From Paracoccaceae bacterium (lineage in GTDB: Bacteria > Pseudomonadota > Alphaproteobacteria > Rhodobacterales > Rhodobacteraceae), in assembly GCA_030148225.1 (NCBI GenBank), contig JASBTX010000004.1, positions 62,001-126,000 of the forward strand: a stretch of 64,000 bases of DNA, written 5' to 3'. Positions 39,307 to 48,754 of the stretch are shown in pieces. The position numbers and the translations under genes are program-made. The stretch's first letter is position 1. Each line of letters begins with the position of its first letter. Under the pieces are notes generated by a model. The model did not search any database. It had not been told where the DNA came from and saw only the letters and a program-made list of their open reading frames with translations.

Positions 39307-40224
39307 ATGAATAATGCGATGAAACCTTCTCTGCCGCCCCTGAACTGGCTGCGCGCCTTCGAGGCGGCGGCACGGCATCTGTCATTCACCGGTGCGGCTG
39401 GTGAAATGAACATGACCCAAAGCGCTGTTTCACAACAGATAAAATCGCTGGAGGCGCATCTGGGCAGGCCGCTTTTTCATCGCCGGCCCAAGGCGCTGGA
39501 GCTGACGGAAACCGGCATGACCTATCTGCCGGTGGTGCGCGAGGCGTTTCGCACGCTGACGCGGGGCACGCGCTCGATCATCGGGGGTCATGCAAATGTG
39601 GTGCAGGTACAGTCGAATCTGTCCTATGCGGTGTTTTTTCTGGCCCCGCGTCTCAAGCGGTTTTACGAACGTCACCCCGATGTCGCGCTGAATTTTGTCA
39701 CCGATATCTGGGAGCCGCGCGACCTGAGAGAGGAACCTGATGTCGAGATACGTTTCGCGCTGAGCCCGCCGGGCGGGCACAAGGCCATTCGCCTGACCGA
39801 GGACCGCTACTATCCCGTTGCGGCACCGGATTATGATGTCACGCTGGAAACGCTGACCGAAGTCCCTCTGTTCGACTGCGCCAACATGTACAGCAACTGG
39901 GCAAGCTGGGCGGAAGAAGCCGGGCTGAACTGGCCCAATCCGCGCGTGACCTATGCCACGACCTATACGGTCACGCTGGAACTGGCCGAGGCCGGGGCCG
40001 GTGTGGCGATGGCGCATGACACCGTGGCGCGGGGGCGCATCGCGGACGGGCGGCTGGCCGTGCCATTTGCGCAGCGTTTCCCGATGGGAGAGGGGTATTA
40101 CCTGATTACCGGGTCGCGGGCAGATCAGTTACCCGCGACCAAGCTTTTTACCGACTGGCTGCAATGGGAGCACCGGCAGGCCGCTTTTACCGCCGTAACG
40201 GACCAGACGCGCGCCGGTGCCTAG
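39307..40224 (+). CDS. LysR family transcriptional regulator (GcvA-like)
   Basis: A regulator of about 305 residues. The N-terminal helix-turn-helix is LSFTGAAGEMNMTQSAVSQQIKSLE, opening with LPPLNWLRAFEAAARH as in the GcvA/AmpR branch; residues about 95-295 form the effector domain. An alternative start at ATG 39319 (MKPSLPP) is equally credible. It is probably the regulator of the divergent class II aldolase gene. Confidence 0.9.
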   Translation: MNNAMKPSLPPLNWLRAFEAAARHLSFTGAAGEMNMTQSAVSQQIKSLEAHLGRPLFHRRPKALELTETGMTYLPVVREAFRTLTRGTRSIIGGHANVVQVQSNLSYAVFFLAPRLKRFYERHPDVALNFVTDIWEPRDLREEPDVEIRFALSPPGGHKAIRLTEDRYYPVAAPDYDVTLETLTEVPLFDCANMYSNWASWAEEAGLNWPNPRVTYATTYTVTLELAEAGAGVAMAHDTVARGRIADGRLAVPFAQRFPMGEGYYLITGSRADQLPATKLFTDWLQWEHRQAAFTAVTDQTRAGA

Positions 40225-40326
40225 GCGCGGTCGCAACGCACTGTCAGCAATCGCGTGAAACACCTGTCTGGAAAAATCGCATATCGGCTCTCTTGAACCC
40301 GGGTTCGGCGCGTGGCAAATTTGGCT

Positions 40327-42138
40327 ATGACGACGAAACCTTTTCCAAGCTGGGCCGAAACGGCCCCCGATCTGATCGCGACCGCTGCCGGACGGCAGGC
40401 TGCTGATACGGTGATCAGGAATGCCCGCTGGGTGAATGTCCACAGCCGCGAGGTGCTGGATGGCGCGGATATCGCCATTCGCCATGGCCGGTTTGCCTAT
40501 TGCGGATTTGACGGTGCACATTGCATCGGGCCTGAGACCCGGATCATCGATGCCGAGGGCATGTATGCCATACCCGGCCTCTGCGACGGGCATATGCATA
40601 TCGAATCCGGCCAGTTGATCCCGGCGGAATTTGCTGCGGCGGTTATTCCGCATGGCACCACGACGATGTTTGTCGATCCGCATGAGATTGCCAACGTGAT
40701 GGGGCTGGAAGGTGTGCGGCTGATGCATGACGAGGCGCTGATGCAGCCCGTCAATATCTATACGCAGATGCCATCCTGTGCCCCCTCGGCCCCGGGGCTG
40801 GAGACGACGGGCTATGAGATCACACCGGATGACGTGGCCGAGGCGATGACATGGCCCGGCATCATCGGGCTGGGCGAGATGATGAATTTTCCCGGCGTCG
40901 TTGCGGGTGATGCCATGATGCTGGCCGAAATCGCGGCGACGCAGATGGCGGGCAAGGTCGTGGGCGGGCACTATGCCTCGCCCGATCTGGGCCCGGCATT
41001 CGCCGCCTATGTCGCGGGCGGACCCGCCGATGATCACGAAGGCACATGCGAGGCGGATGCGGTTGCGCGCGTGCGTCAGGGCATGCGGTCGATGCTGCGG
41101 CTGGGCAGCGCCTGGTACGATGTCGAGGCGCAGATCACGGCCATCACCGAACGGGGTCTGGACCCGCGCAACTTTGTCCTGTGCACCGATGATTGCCATT
41201 CCGGCACGCTGGTTGGTGACGGGCATATGAACCGGGTTTTGCGCCACGCCATCGCCTGCGGCTGTGACCCGCTGGTGGCACTGCAGATGGCGACGATCAA
41301 CACCGCAACGCATTTCGGGCTGGAGCGTGAGTTGGGTTCAATAGCGCCGGGCAGGCGCGCGGATGTGATCCTGACCTCCGATCTGACAACGCTGCCCATC
41401 CACCACGTGATCGCACGTGGTCGCACGGTCGCCCAAGAGGGTGAATTGCGTGTGGAATGTCCGCATCTCGACTGGCCGGACCATAGCCGCCAATCGGTGC
41501 GGCTGGGCAAGGTGCTGGAGGCCGGGGATTTCCGTGTCGCGGCACCCGAAGGTGCTAACGCGGTGCGGGCGCGCGTGATCGGGGTTGTCGAAAATCAGGC
41601 ACCGACCAAGGCGCTGAGCTTCGAGATGGCGGTCGAGGATGGCGCTGTCCGGTCGGATCCCGACCGGGACATCTGCCAGATCGCGCTGGTCGAACGTCAC
41701 CGGGCGACCGGAGAGGTCGTCAACGGTTTCGTTTCCGGTTTTGGCTATCGCGGCAAGGTCGCGCTGGCCTCGACCGTGGCGCATGACAGCCATCACATGA
41801 TTGTCGTGGGCACCGATCCCGAAAACATGGCCCTTGCTGCCCGCCGCCTGGGCGAGGTTGGCGGCGGCGCGGTATTTTTTGCGGATAGTCGGGAACAGGC
41901 GCTGGTGCGCCTGCCGATTGCCGGCCTGATGTCGGATGCACCCGCTGCCGAGGTTGCGGCATCCGCGGACGCGCTGGGCAAGGCCATGGTGGATGCGGGC
42001 TGTGATCTGAACAACGCCTTCATGCAGCATTCTTTGCTGGCGCTGGTGGTCATCCCGGAGCTGCGTATTTCCGATATGGGCCTTGTGGATGTCACCAAAT
42101 TTGAACTGAACGAATTATTCGAAGGTACATCATCTTGA
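40327..42138 (+). CDS. ade: Adenine deaminase
   Basis: A 603-residue metal-dependent amidohydrolase. The N-terminal metal site is LCDGHMHIES; HGTTTMFVDPHEIANV follows, with CTDDCHSGTL later, and the C-terminal AdeC-type domain carries SHHMIVVGTDP. It deaminates adenine to hypoxanthine. ATG 40327 is chosen over a GTG at 40312. Its stop overlaps the AMP nucleosidase start. Confidence 0.92.
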   Translation: MTTKPFPSWAETAPDLIATAAGRQAADTVIRNARWVNVHSREVLDGADIAIRHGRFAYCGFDGAHCIGPETRIIDAEGMYAIPGLCDGHMHIESGQLIPAEFAAAVIPHGTTTMFVDPHEIANVMGLEGVRLMHDEALMQPVNIYTQMPSCAPSAPGLETTGYEITPDDVAEAMTWPGIIGLGEMMNFPGVVAGDAMMLAEIAATQMAGKVVGGHYASPDLGPAFAAYVAGGPADDHEGTCEADAVARVRQGMRSMLRLGSAWYDVEAQITAITERGLDPRNFVLCTDDCHSGTLVGDGHMNRVLRHAIACGCDPLVALQMATINTATHFGLERELGSIAPGRRADVILTSDLTTLPIHHVIARGRTVAQEGELRVECPHLDWPDHSRQSVRLGKVLEAGDFRVAAPEGANAVRARVIGVVENQAPTKALSFEMAVEDGAVRSDPDRDICQIALVERHRATGEVVNGFVSGFGYRGKVALASTVAHDSHHMIVVGTDPENMALAARRLGEVGGGAVFFADSREQALVRLPIAGLMSDAPAAEVAASADALGKAMVDAGCDLNNAFMQHSLLALVVIPELRISDMGLVDVTKFELNELFEGTSS

Positions 42139-43616
42139 AAATTGACCTGAGCGATATGATCGATACGCCACAGACCGACGGCATGCGGCGATTTCGCGAT
42201 GCAGGAGAGGCGGTCGCCTATCTGCAAACCCTCTATGACAGCGCCGCGTCCTTTCTGACCGAGCGGTTTCAAAGCACCCTTCTGGGTGAGGTGCCGGGCG
42301 CGCGCTGCCGCGCGTTCTATCCCGAAATACGGATCACCACAACAAGCTATGCACAGATCGATACGCGGCTTTCATTTGGTCACACGACCGAACCGGGCAC
42401 CTATTCCACGACGGTCACGCGGCCCGATCTCTTTCGCGATTACCTGACCCAGCAGATCGACCTGCTCATTCAGAACCATGGTGTCGATATTCTGATCGGA
42501 CCGTCGCAAACCCCGATGCCGGTGCATTTCGCGACCCAGCGCACACCACGTCTGACCATTGATCAGGGCAAGGCACTGTCCTTTGCGCTGAGGGATGTTT
42601 TCGACGTGCCCGATCTGACCACGACGGATGATGATATCGTCAACGGCACAAGTCAGAAAAACCCGGACGGGTCGGGGCATCTGGCCCCGTTTACCGCGCA
42701 GCGGATCGACTATTCGCTGGCGCGCCTTTCGCATTACACCGCCACCGATCCCGAGCATTTCCAGAACCACATCCTGTTTACCAACTATCAGTTCTATGTG
42801 GACGAGTTCGAGGCCTATGCCCGTACGATGCTGGCCAGCGGCGACAGCGGCTACACGTCATTCGTGGCAACCGGTAATACCGAGATCACGACCGCTGACG
42901 GGGAACTGGCCGCACCGCTGAAGCTGCCGCAGATGCCGGCCTATCACCTGAAGAAACCCAATGGCAGTGGTATCACGCTGGTCAATATCGGCGTCGGTCC
43001 GTCAAATGCCAAGACGGCGACGGATCACATTGCGGTTCTGCGCCCGCATGCATGGCTGATGGTGGGCCACTGCGCCGGGCTCAGAAACAGCCAGAGCCTG
43101 GGTGATTATGTGCTGGCGCATGCCTATCTGCGCGAGGATCACGTTCTGGACGACGATCTGCCGGTCTGGGTGCCGATCCCGGCACTGGCCGAAATACAGA
43201 TCGCCCTGGAAGAAGCGGTTGCCGAGATCACGCAGCTGGAGGGGTACGAGCTGAAGCGGATCATGCGTACCGGCACGGTTGCGACGATTGACAACCGTAA
43301 CTGGGAGTTGCGTGACCATTCCGGCCCCGTCCAGAGGCTGAGCCAGTCCCGCGCGATTGCGCTGGATATGGAAAGTGCGACCATCGCGGCCAACGGATAC
43401 CGGTTTCGCGTGCCTTATGGCACGCTTTTATGCGTGTCCGACAAGCCACTGCATGGTGAGCTGAAGCTGCCGGGCATGGCGACGGCATTCTACAATACCC
43501 AGGTCCAGTCCCATCTGAAAATCGGCATCAACGCGATGGAGCGGCTTTCGGAAATGCCGTTGGAGCGCATACATTCCCGGAAATTGAGATCATTTAACGA
43601 AACGGCCTTCCTCTGA
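42135..43616 (+). CDS. amn: AMP nucleosidase
   Basis: A 493-residue nucleosidase with the N-terminal Amn regulatory domain (about residues 1-200) and a C-terminal phosphorylase-like fold with NIGVGPSNAKTATDH, MVGHCAGLRNSQ and the acidic DMESATIAANGYRF. It splits AMP into adenine and ribose-5-phosphate. The start TTG overlaps the adenine deaminase stop; ATG 42159 is an alternative. With the deaminase it forms an AMP-to-hypoxanthine route. Confidence 0.93.
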   Translation: MKIDLSDMIDTPQTDGMRRFRDAGEAVAYLQTLYDSAASFLTERFQSTLLGEVPGARCRAFYPEIRITTTSYAQIDTRLSFGHTTEPGTYSTTVTRPDLFRDYLTQQIDLLIQNHGVDILIGPSQTPMPVHFATQRTPRLTIDQGKALSFALRDVFDVPDLTTTDDDIVNGTSQKNPDGSGHLAPFTAQRIDYSLARLSHYTATDPEHFQNHILFTNYQFYVDEFEAYARTMLASGDSGYTSFVATGNTEITTADGELAAPLKLPQMPAYHLKKPNGSGITLVNIGVGPSNAKTATDHIAVLRPHAWLMVGHCAGLRNSQSLGDYVLAHAYLREDHVLDDDLPVWVPIPALAEIQIALEEAVAEITQLEGYELKRIMRTGTVATIDNRNWELRDHSGPVQRLSQSRAIALDMESATIAANGYRFRVPYGTLLCVSDKPLHGELKLPGMATAFYNTQVQSHLKIGINAMERLSEMPLERIHSRKLRSFNETAFL

Positions 43617-43627
43617 GGTCGTTTTTT
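43601..43627 (+). terminator. Rho-independent terminator of amn
   Basis: AACGGCCT (43601-43608) pairs with AGGTCGTT (43616-43623, one G-T) around a seven-base loop, and a T-run follows. The stem overlaps the amn stop codon. It separates amn from the HU gene. Confidence 0.75.
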
Positions 43628-43748
43628 GCCGAATTCCCATATTTTTATGCCTTAGGGCGACGTAATTTATTGTGCGCCGCGTTTTTTTACAGTTAATTGT
43701 GCACCAATGTACGCATATAGGGCGGCACGAAAGAGGAGAGAGTATTCG

Positions 43749-44036
43749 ATGGCGAAGCCAATGACAAAAACGCAGCTGGTCGCAGCACTGGCAGAAGCAG
43801 CAGGCACGGACAAGAAATCGGCGGGTGCTTCGCTGGATGCGCTGGTATCCGTGATCACGACCGAAGTTTCCAATGGCGGTGCCGTGACGCTGCCCGGCGT
43901 GGGCAAGATTTACTGCCGCGAGCGCCCCGAGCGTATGGTGCGCAATCCGGCCACCGGCGAGCAAATCAAGAAAGACGCGGACCGTGTCGTCAAGATGACG
44001 ATCGCCAAGGCGCTGAAAGACAGCGTGAACGGCTGA
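43749..44036 (+). CDS. HU family DNA-binding protein
   Basis: A 95-residue histone-like protein. MTKTQLVAALAEAAGTDKK forms the helical start, and RNPATGEQIKK matches the flexible DNA-binding arm consensus. GAGGAGAG precedes the ATG. A stand-alone gene between two terminators, with an AT-rich upstream region of 120 bases that should hold its promoter. Confidence 0.95.
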   Translation: MAKPMTKTQLVAALAEAAGTDKKSAGASLDALVSVITTEVSNGGAVTLPGVGKIYCRERPERMVRNPATGEQIKKDADRVVKMTIAKALKDSVNG

Positions 44037-44057
44037 TAGCCGCAACAACGAACACGG

Positions 44058-44085
44058 AAAAGGTCGTCTGCGGGCGGCCTTTTTT
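44058..44085 (+). terminator. Rho-independent terminator of HU gene
   Basis: AAAAGGTCGTC pairs with GGCGGCCTTTT (two G-T pairs) around TGCG, followed by more T. An 11-base stem, 21 bases after the HU stop. Confidence 0.85.
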
Positions 44086-44097
44086 GATGAGGTAGCG

Positions 44098-44967
44098 ATG
44101 GATTTCAGGGCAATCGGGATGGGCCTGGCCTTTGCCTTCATGTGGGCATCGGCGTTTTCCTCGGCGCGTATCATCGTGACGGCGGCGCCGCCGCTTTATG
44201 CGCTGTCGCTGCGGTTTCTGATTTCGGGTCTTGTGGCGGTGGGGGTTGCGCGGCTGATCGGGCAGTCATGGACGCTCACGCCGCGCCAGTGGAAGGCCGT
44301 CGTGGTGTTCGGGATCTGCCAGAACGCGATGTATCTGGGGCTGAACTTTGTCGCCATGCAATGGGTCGAAGCCTCACTCGCGGCGATTATCGCAACAACC
44401 ATGCCGCTGATCGTGGCCGGGGCCAGTTGGGCATTGTTGGGCGAGCGCCTGACCGCGACGGGTACTATCGGCCTTTTCCTCGGATTTCTGGGGGTGAGTG
44501 TGATCACGCTCACGCGGATGGAAGGCGCGGATATCGGGATGGCGGTCGGGCTTTGCGTGTTGGGGGTGATCGCACTCTCGGTGGCGACGATGGCGATGAA
44601 AACGGCCAATGCGGGCAAGGATGTGCTGATGATCGTCGGTTTGCAGATGCTGGTCGGCATGGCGGCGCTGATCCCCTTTGCGCTGATCTTCGAGACATGG
44701 CGCGTGGAGTGGTCAGGCGCGCTGATCGCGGCATTCTGGTACACGGTGCTGATCCCCGGCCTTGCGGCGACATGGGTGTGGTTTCGTCTGGTACAGCGCA
44801 TTGGCGCGACACGGGGCGCGACATATCATTTTCTGACGCCGTTTTTCGGTGTGGCTGTTGCAGCGCTCTTGTTGGGTGAGCGCATGGGCTGGGCTGATGT
44901 TCTGGGTGTGGTCGTGATCACGCTGGGCATTTTTCTGGTTCAGACATCGCGTCAGCGCGCCCGCTGA
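44098..44967 (+). CDS. EamA/DMT family transporter
   Basis: A 289-residue membrane protein with about ten hydrophobic segments arranged as two EamA repeats; the second repeat's GERMGWADVLGVVVITLGIFL mirrors GERLTATGTIGLFLGFLGV of the first. DMT proteins export or import small metabolites; the substrate is not visible. It starts 12 bases after the HU terminator. Confidence 0.87.
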   Translation: MDFRAIGMGLAFAFMWASAFSSARIIVTAAPPLYALSLRFLISGLVAVGVARLIGQSWTLTPRQWKAVVVFGICQNAMYLGLNFVAMQWVEASLAAIIATTMPLIVAGASWALLGERLTATGTIGLFLGFLGVSVITLTRMEGADIGMAVGLCVLGVIALSVATMAMKTANAGKDVLMIVGLQMLVGMAALIPFALIFETWRVEWSGALIAAFWYTVLIPGLAATWVWFRLVQRIGATRGATYHFLTPFFGVAVAALLLGERMGWADVLGVVVITLGIFLVQTSRQRAR

Positions 44968-45044
44968 CGCAAACCTCACGCGCCTTTGAAATGACATTGC
45001 GGGCTGTTTGCGTATGTTCGGCGCTGTTTAACCAAGGGCGATTG

Positions 45045-45758
45045 ATGGAACTTGTTTTTGCCTATGGCGCCGGATTGCTGACGCTGATCAATCCTTGCGT
45101 GCTGCCCATTTTGCCGATCGTGCTGGCCGCGTCGGTGCAGAATAACCGGCTGGGGCCTCTGGCGCTCGCGGCGGGGATGAGTGTTTCCTTCGTGGTGCTG
45201 GGTTTGTTCATCTCGACCATTGGCTATGGGATTGGCCTCTCGGAAGAGGTGGTCAATCAGGGCGCGGCAGTGCTGATGATCCTGTTCGGGCTGACGCTGT
45301 TGATCCCCCAATTTGGTGGTGTCTTTGCCCGCGCCACGAATGGCCTGGCGATGCGCGCAGATGCCGGGATCGACGGGCTGGAGCAGCAGGATTTGCGCGG
45401 GCAGTTCATGGGTGGGGTGCTGATGGGCGCCGTCTGGAGCCCCTGCATCGGCCCGACGCTGGGCGGCGCAATTGCCCTGGCCAGCCAGGGGCAGAGCCTT
45501 GCCTGGGCTGGTTTGATCATGGTGTTTTTTGCGCTTGGGGTGTCGTCCATCATCCTTGCGCTGGCCTATGGCGCCCGTTCGGCCATCATGAAACGCCAGG
45601 CGCTGATGCGCCGGCTTGCCCAATCCTCGCGCCCGGTCATGGGGGCCGTCTTTGTGGCCGTCGGGCTGGGTATCCTCTTCGAGGTTCAGAAAATGCTCGA
45701 ATTCTGGGCCATCGAAAACATGCCGCAATGGATGATTGACCTGTCCGTGGCGCTTTGA
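45045..45758 (+). CDS. ccdA: Cytochrome c biogenesis protein CcdA-like
   Basis: A 237-residue membrane protein with six to seven helices and the redox cysteines of INPCVLPILPI and WSPCIGPTLGG. CcdA passes reducing power from cytoplasmic thioredoxin across the membrane. ATG 45045 is chosen; longer frames lie in non-coding sequence. The thioredoxin-fold gene follows 21 bases later and is probably its periplasmic partner. Confidence 0.9.
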   Translation: MELVFAYGAGLLTLINPCVLPILPIVLAASVQNNRLGPLALAAGMSVSFVVLGLFISTIGYGIGLSEEVVNQGAAVLMILFGLTLLIPQFGGVFARATNGLAMRADAGIDGLEQQDLRGQFMGGVLMGAVWSPCIGPTLGGAIALASQGQSLAWAGLIMVFFALGVSSIILALAYGARSAIMKRQALMRRLAQSSRPVMGAVFVAVGLGILFEVQKMLEFWAIENMPQWMIDLSVAL

Positions 45759-45779
45759 GCTTTCACAAGGAGACTTCAG

Positions 45780-46178
45780 ATGAAACGACGTGACTTTCTG
45801 ATTGCCGGAACGGCGGCGGCGGTATTGCCATCGGTGGCATCGGCGGCGCTGGAATATACGCCCGGTCTGGTCAAGAAACGGCTGGCAGCGGGCGAGACGA
45901 TATTTCTGGATTTCAAGGCGGTCTGGTGTTCGACCTGCGCCGCACAGGAACGCGTCATCAACGCGCTGCGCGCCGAAAACCCCGACTATGACGCCAAGAT
46001 CACCTTTGTCACCGTCGACTGGGATACCTATCGCCGCGCGCCGGTCACGGTTGACCGGAACATCCCGCGCCGATCGACGCTTGTGGTGCTGAAAGGTGAG
46101 GAAGAGCTGGGCCGTCTGGTTGCGGGCACCTCGCGCAAGCAGATCAAAACGCTGATGGATATTGCGCTGAACGCATAA
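45780..46178 (+). CDS. Periplasmic thioredoxin-fold protein with Tat-like signal
   Basis: A 132-residue protein. MKRRDFLIAGTAAAVLPSVASA is a signal peptide with a twin-arginine start, and WCSTCAAQ is the redox site in a thioredoxin fold (FLDFKAVWCSTC, later STLVVLKGEEELGR). It probably takes electrons from CcdA to keep periplasmic cysteines reduced, for example for heme attachment to c-type cytochromes. AAGGAG precedes its ATG. Confidence 0.88.
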   Translation: MKRRDFLIAGTAAAVLPSVASAALEYTPGLVKKRLAAGETIFLDFKAVWCSTCAAQERVINALRAENPDYDAKITFVTVDWDTYRRAPVTVDRNIPRRSTLVVLKGEEELGRLVAGTSRKQIKTLMDIALNA

Positions 46179-46210
46179 GCGCGAACTGGCACGACCGATT
46201 AGATCAACTG

Positions 46211-46255
46211 TTGCATGCTGAAAAATCGGGTGCCCGGCGGCACCCGGTCATGCAA
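46211..46255. promoter_or_regulatory. Nested inverted repeat upstream of BKACE gene
   Basis: An outer pair TTGCATG (46211-46217) / CATGCAA (46249-46255) encloses a perfect inner hairpin CGGGTGCC-CGGC-GGCACCCG (46227-46246). There is no T-run, so a simple terminator is unlikely. It lies 65 bases ahead of the carnitine operon and could be a structured leader or an operator. Confidence 0.45.
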
Positions 46256-46319
46256 TGGGGCTTGCCAAGGCAGCGGAATCGCCGTTCCTTCGGGTGGAAT
46301 TGCAAACGAGGAATGACCG

Positions 46320-47231
46320 ATGCCGCTGACCATGAACCGAGAGGTGTTTATCACCTGCGCGATCACCGGATCCGGGAGCACCCAGGACCGGAGCCCGCAT
46401 GTGCCCCGATCACCGAAAGAGATTGCCGATAGCGCCATCGCCGCCGCCCGCGCGGGTGCGGCCGTGGCCCATTGCCATGTCCGCGATCCTGAAACCGGCG
46501 CACCGTCACGGCGGCTGGATCTGTACCGCGAGGTGACTGACCGTATCCGCGCCGCCGATGTTGACGTGGTGTTGAACCTGACGGCGGGCATGGGCGGCGA
46601 CATGGTGTTCGGCGGGGTCGAAAACCCGCTGCCCACTGCCGAGGGTACGGACATGATCGGCGCCAGCGCGCGGGTGGCGCATGTTGCCGAATGCCTGCCC
46701 GAGATCTGTACGCTGGATTGCGGGACGATGAATTTCGCCGAAGCCGATTACGTGATGACCAACACGCCCGGTACGTTGCAGGCCATGGGCAGGATGATGA
46801 CCGATCTGGGCGTCAAACCCGAGATCGAGGCATTTGATACCGGTCACCTCTGGTATGCGAAACAACTGGTGCAGGACGGGTATCTGGATGCCCCGGCGCT
46901 GGTTCAGCTGTGCATGGGCGTGCCGTGGGGGGCACCGGATGATCTGAACACGTTCATGGCGATGGTCAATAACGTGCCCGATGACTGGACCTTTTCGGCC
47001 TTTGGCCTTGGGCGCAACCAGATGGCCTATGTCGCTGCGGCGGTGCTGGCCGGGGGGAATGTGCGCGTGGGGCTCGAGGATAATCTGATGCTGGACCGGG
47101 GTGTTCTGGCGCGGAACGAACAGCTGGTCGAACGCGCGGTCACCATCATCGAGAATATGGGCGCCCGTGTCATCGGACCCGAAGAGGTGCGCAAAAAGCT
47201 GGGCCTGACCAAACGCGCGCCAAAAGGCTAG
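46320..47231 (+). CDS. Beta-keto acid cleavage enzyme (BKACE, DUF849), 3-dehydrocarnitine type
   Basis: A 303-residue TIM-barrel enzyme. The zinc-binding AHCHVRDPETG near residues 43-53, CAITGSG at the start and GNVRVGLEDN near the end are BKACE hallmarks. The family cleaves a beta-keto acid with acetyl-CoA. Next to carnitine dehydrogenase it most likely turns 3-dehydrocarnitine and acetyl-CoA into betainyl-CoA and acetoacetate. GAGGAATGACCG precedes the ATG. Confidence 0.9.
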   Translation: MPLTMNREVFITCAITGSGSTQDRSPHVPRSPKEIADSAIAAARAGAAVAHCHVRDPETGAPSRRLDLYREVTDRIRAADVDVVLNLTAGMGGDMVFGGVENPLPTAEGTDMIGASARVAHVAECLPEICTLDCGTMNFAEADYVMTNTPGTLQAMGRMMTDLGVKPEIEAFDTGHLWYAKQLVQDGYLDAPALVQLCMGVPWGAPDDLNTFMAMVNNVPDDWTFSAFGLGRNQMAYVAAAVLAGGNVRVGLEDNLMLDRGVLARNEQLVERAVTIIENMGARVIGPEEVRKKLGLTKRAPKG

Positions 47232-47302
47232 CACCGGCAGCGCAAAACAAAGCCCGCAATAGGCGGCAATATCCGCTGCAGCGGACAAGAGAGGATCGGC
47301 AC

Positions 47303-48754
47303 ATGAAACAGACAGCGGCCATCATTGGCGGGGGCGTGATCGGGGGCGGCTGGGCTGCGCGTTTCCTGTTGATGGGCTGGGATGTGCGCATCTTTGATCC
47401 CGACCCCGAGGCAGAGCGAAAGATCGGTGAGGTTCTGGACAATGCCCGCCGCTCGATGCGGGGGCTATTCGATGTGCCCGTACCGGCCGAGGGAAATCTG
47501 AGTTTTCACGACACCATGTCCGATGCCGTTGCCGGGGCCGTCTGGATTCAGGAAAGCGTGCCCGAAAGGCTGGAGCTGAAGCGCAAGGTCTATCAGACGT
47601 TGCAGGAACATTGCGATCCGGATGCGATCATCGGTTCCTCGACCAGCGGGTTCAAACCGTCGGAATTGCAGGGCTGTGCCAGCCGCCCGGGGCAGATCGT
47701 GGTGACCCATCCCTTTAACCCGGTCTATCTGCTGCCGCTGATCGAACTGGTCGGCACCGACGCCAATGCGCCGGAGCTGATCGAACGGGCTAAACTGCTG
47801 CTTGGCGAGGTCGGGTTTTACCCGCTTCATGTGAAAAAGGAGATCGACGCCCATATCGCCGACCGGTTCCTGGAAGCGGTCTGGCGCGAGGCCTTGTGGC
47901 TGATCCGGGACGGGATTGCCACCACCGAAGAGATCGATGATGCCATCCGGTTCGGCTTTGGCCTGCGCTGGGCACAGATGGGGCTGTTCGAGACCTATCG
48001 CGTGGCTGGTGGTGAAGCCGGGATGGAACATTTCATCGCCCAGTTCGGTCCGGCGCTGGCCTGGCCATGGACAAAGCTGATGGATGTGCCCGAACTGACA
48101 GATGAACTGGTCGCCAAAATCGCCGATCAGTCCGATGCGCAGTCGGGCGCCTATTCGATCCGCGAGCTGGAGCGCATTCGCGACGACAATCTGGTCACCA
48201 TCCTGCGCGGGCTGAAGGCGCGGGACTGGGGTGCGGGGCGCATACTGAACGCCTGGGACGAGGCGCATCGCCCCGATATTCCCGACCTTGCAGTGGCCCG
48301 CCCGCTGACCACGGCGCATATGACCATCCCGCTCGACTGGACCGATTATAACGGCCATATGAACGAGGCACGCTATCTGCAGATGTTCGGGGATGCGACC
48401 GATCTGGTGATGGCCTGGATCGGTTGCGACGCCGACTATATCGCGGCAGGCAACAGCTATTTCACCGCCGAGACCCATATCCGCCATATCGACGAGGTTC
48501 GCGCTGGAACCGAGGTGCATTGCCGTACGACCTGTCTGGCCGGGGCGGGCAAGAAACTGCACCTCTTTCACGAAATGTATGACGGTGAGCGGCTGCTGGC
48601 CACGGGCGAGCATATGCTGATCCATGTCAATCTGGAGACGCGGCGCGCGGCGGAACCCCTGCCGGAGGTGGCGACGCGGCTGGACGTGCTGTCGGGTGCA
48701 CATGCGGACCTGCCGCGCCCCGAGGGTGCCGGGCGGGCCGTGGGCGTGCGCTGA
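47303..48754 (+). CDS. lcdH: L-carnitine dehydrogenase fused to betainyl-CoA thioesterase
   Basis: A 483-residue fusion. Residues 1-180 are a 3-hydroxyacyl-CoA dehydrogenase-type NAD domain (IIGGGVIGGGWAARF), 185-300 its C-terminal domain, and 335-450 a hotdog thioesterase (DWTDYNGHMNEARYLQMFGDA). It oxidises L-carnitine to 3-dehydrocarnitine and, after BKACE, frees betaine from betainyl-CoA. The fused form is known from carnitine-degrading proteobacteria. The stop overlaps the next gene by one base. Confidence 0.9.
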   Translation: MKQTAAIIGGGVIGGGWAARFLLMGWDVRIFDPDPEAERKIGEVLDNARRSMRGLFDVPVPAEGNLSFHDTMSDAVAGAVWIQESVPERLELKRKVYQTLQEHCDPDAIIGSSTSGFKPSELQGCASRPGQIVVTHPFNPVYLLPLIELVGTDANAPELIERAKLLLGEVGFYPLHVKKEIDAHIADRFLEAVWREALWLIRDGIATTEEIDDAIRFGFGLRWAQMGLFETYRVAGGEAGMEHFIAQFGPALAWPWTKLMDVPELTDELVAKIADQSDAQSGAYSIRELERIRDDNLVTILRGLKARDWGAGRILNAWDEAHRPDIPDLAVARPLTTAHMTIPLDWTDYNGHMNEARYLQMFGDATDLVMAWIGCDADYIAAGNSYFTAETHIRHIDEVRAGTEVHCRTTCLAGAGKKLHLFHEMYDGERLLATGEHMLIHVNLETRRAAEPLPEVATRLDVLSGAHADLPRPEGAGRAVGVR

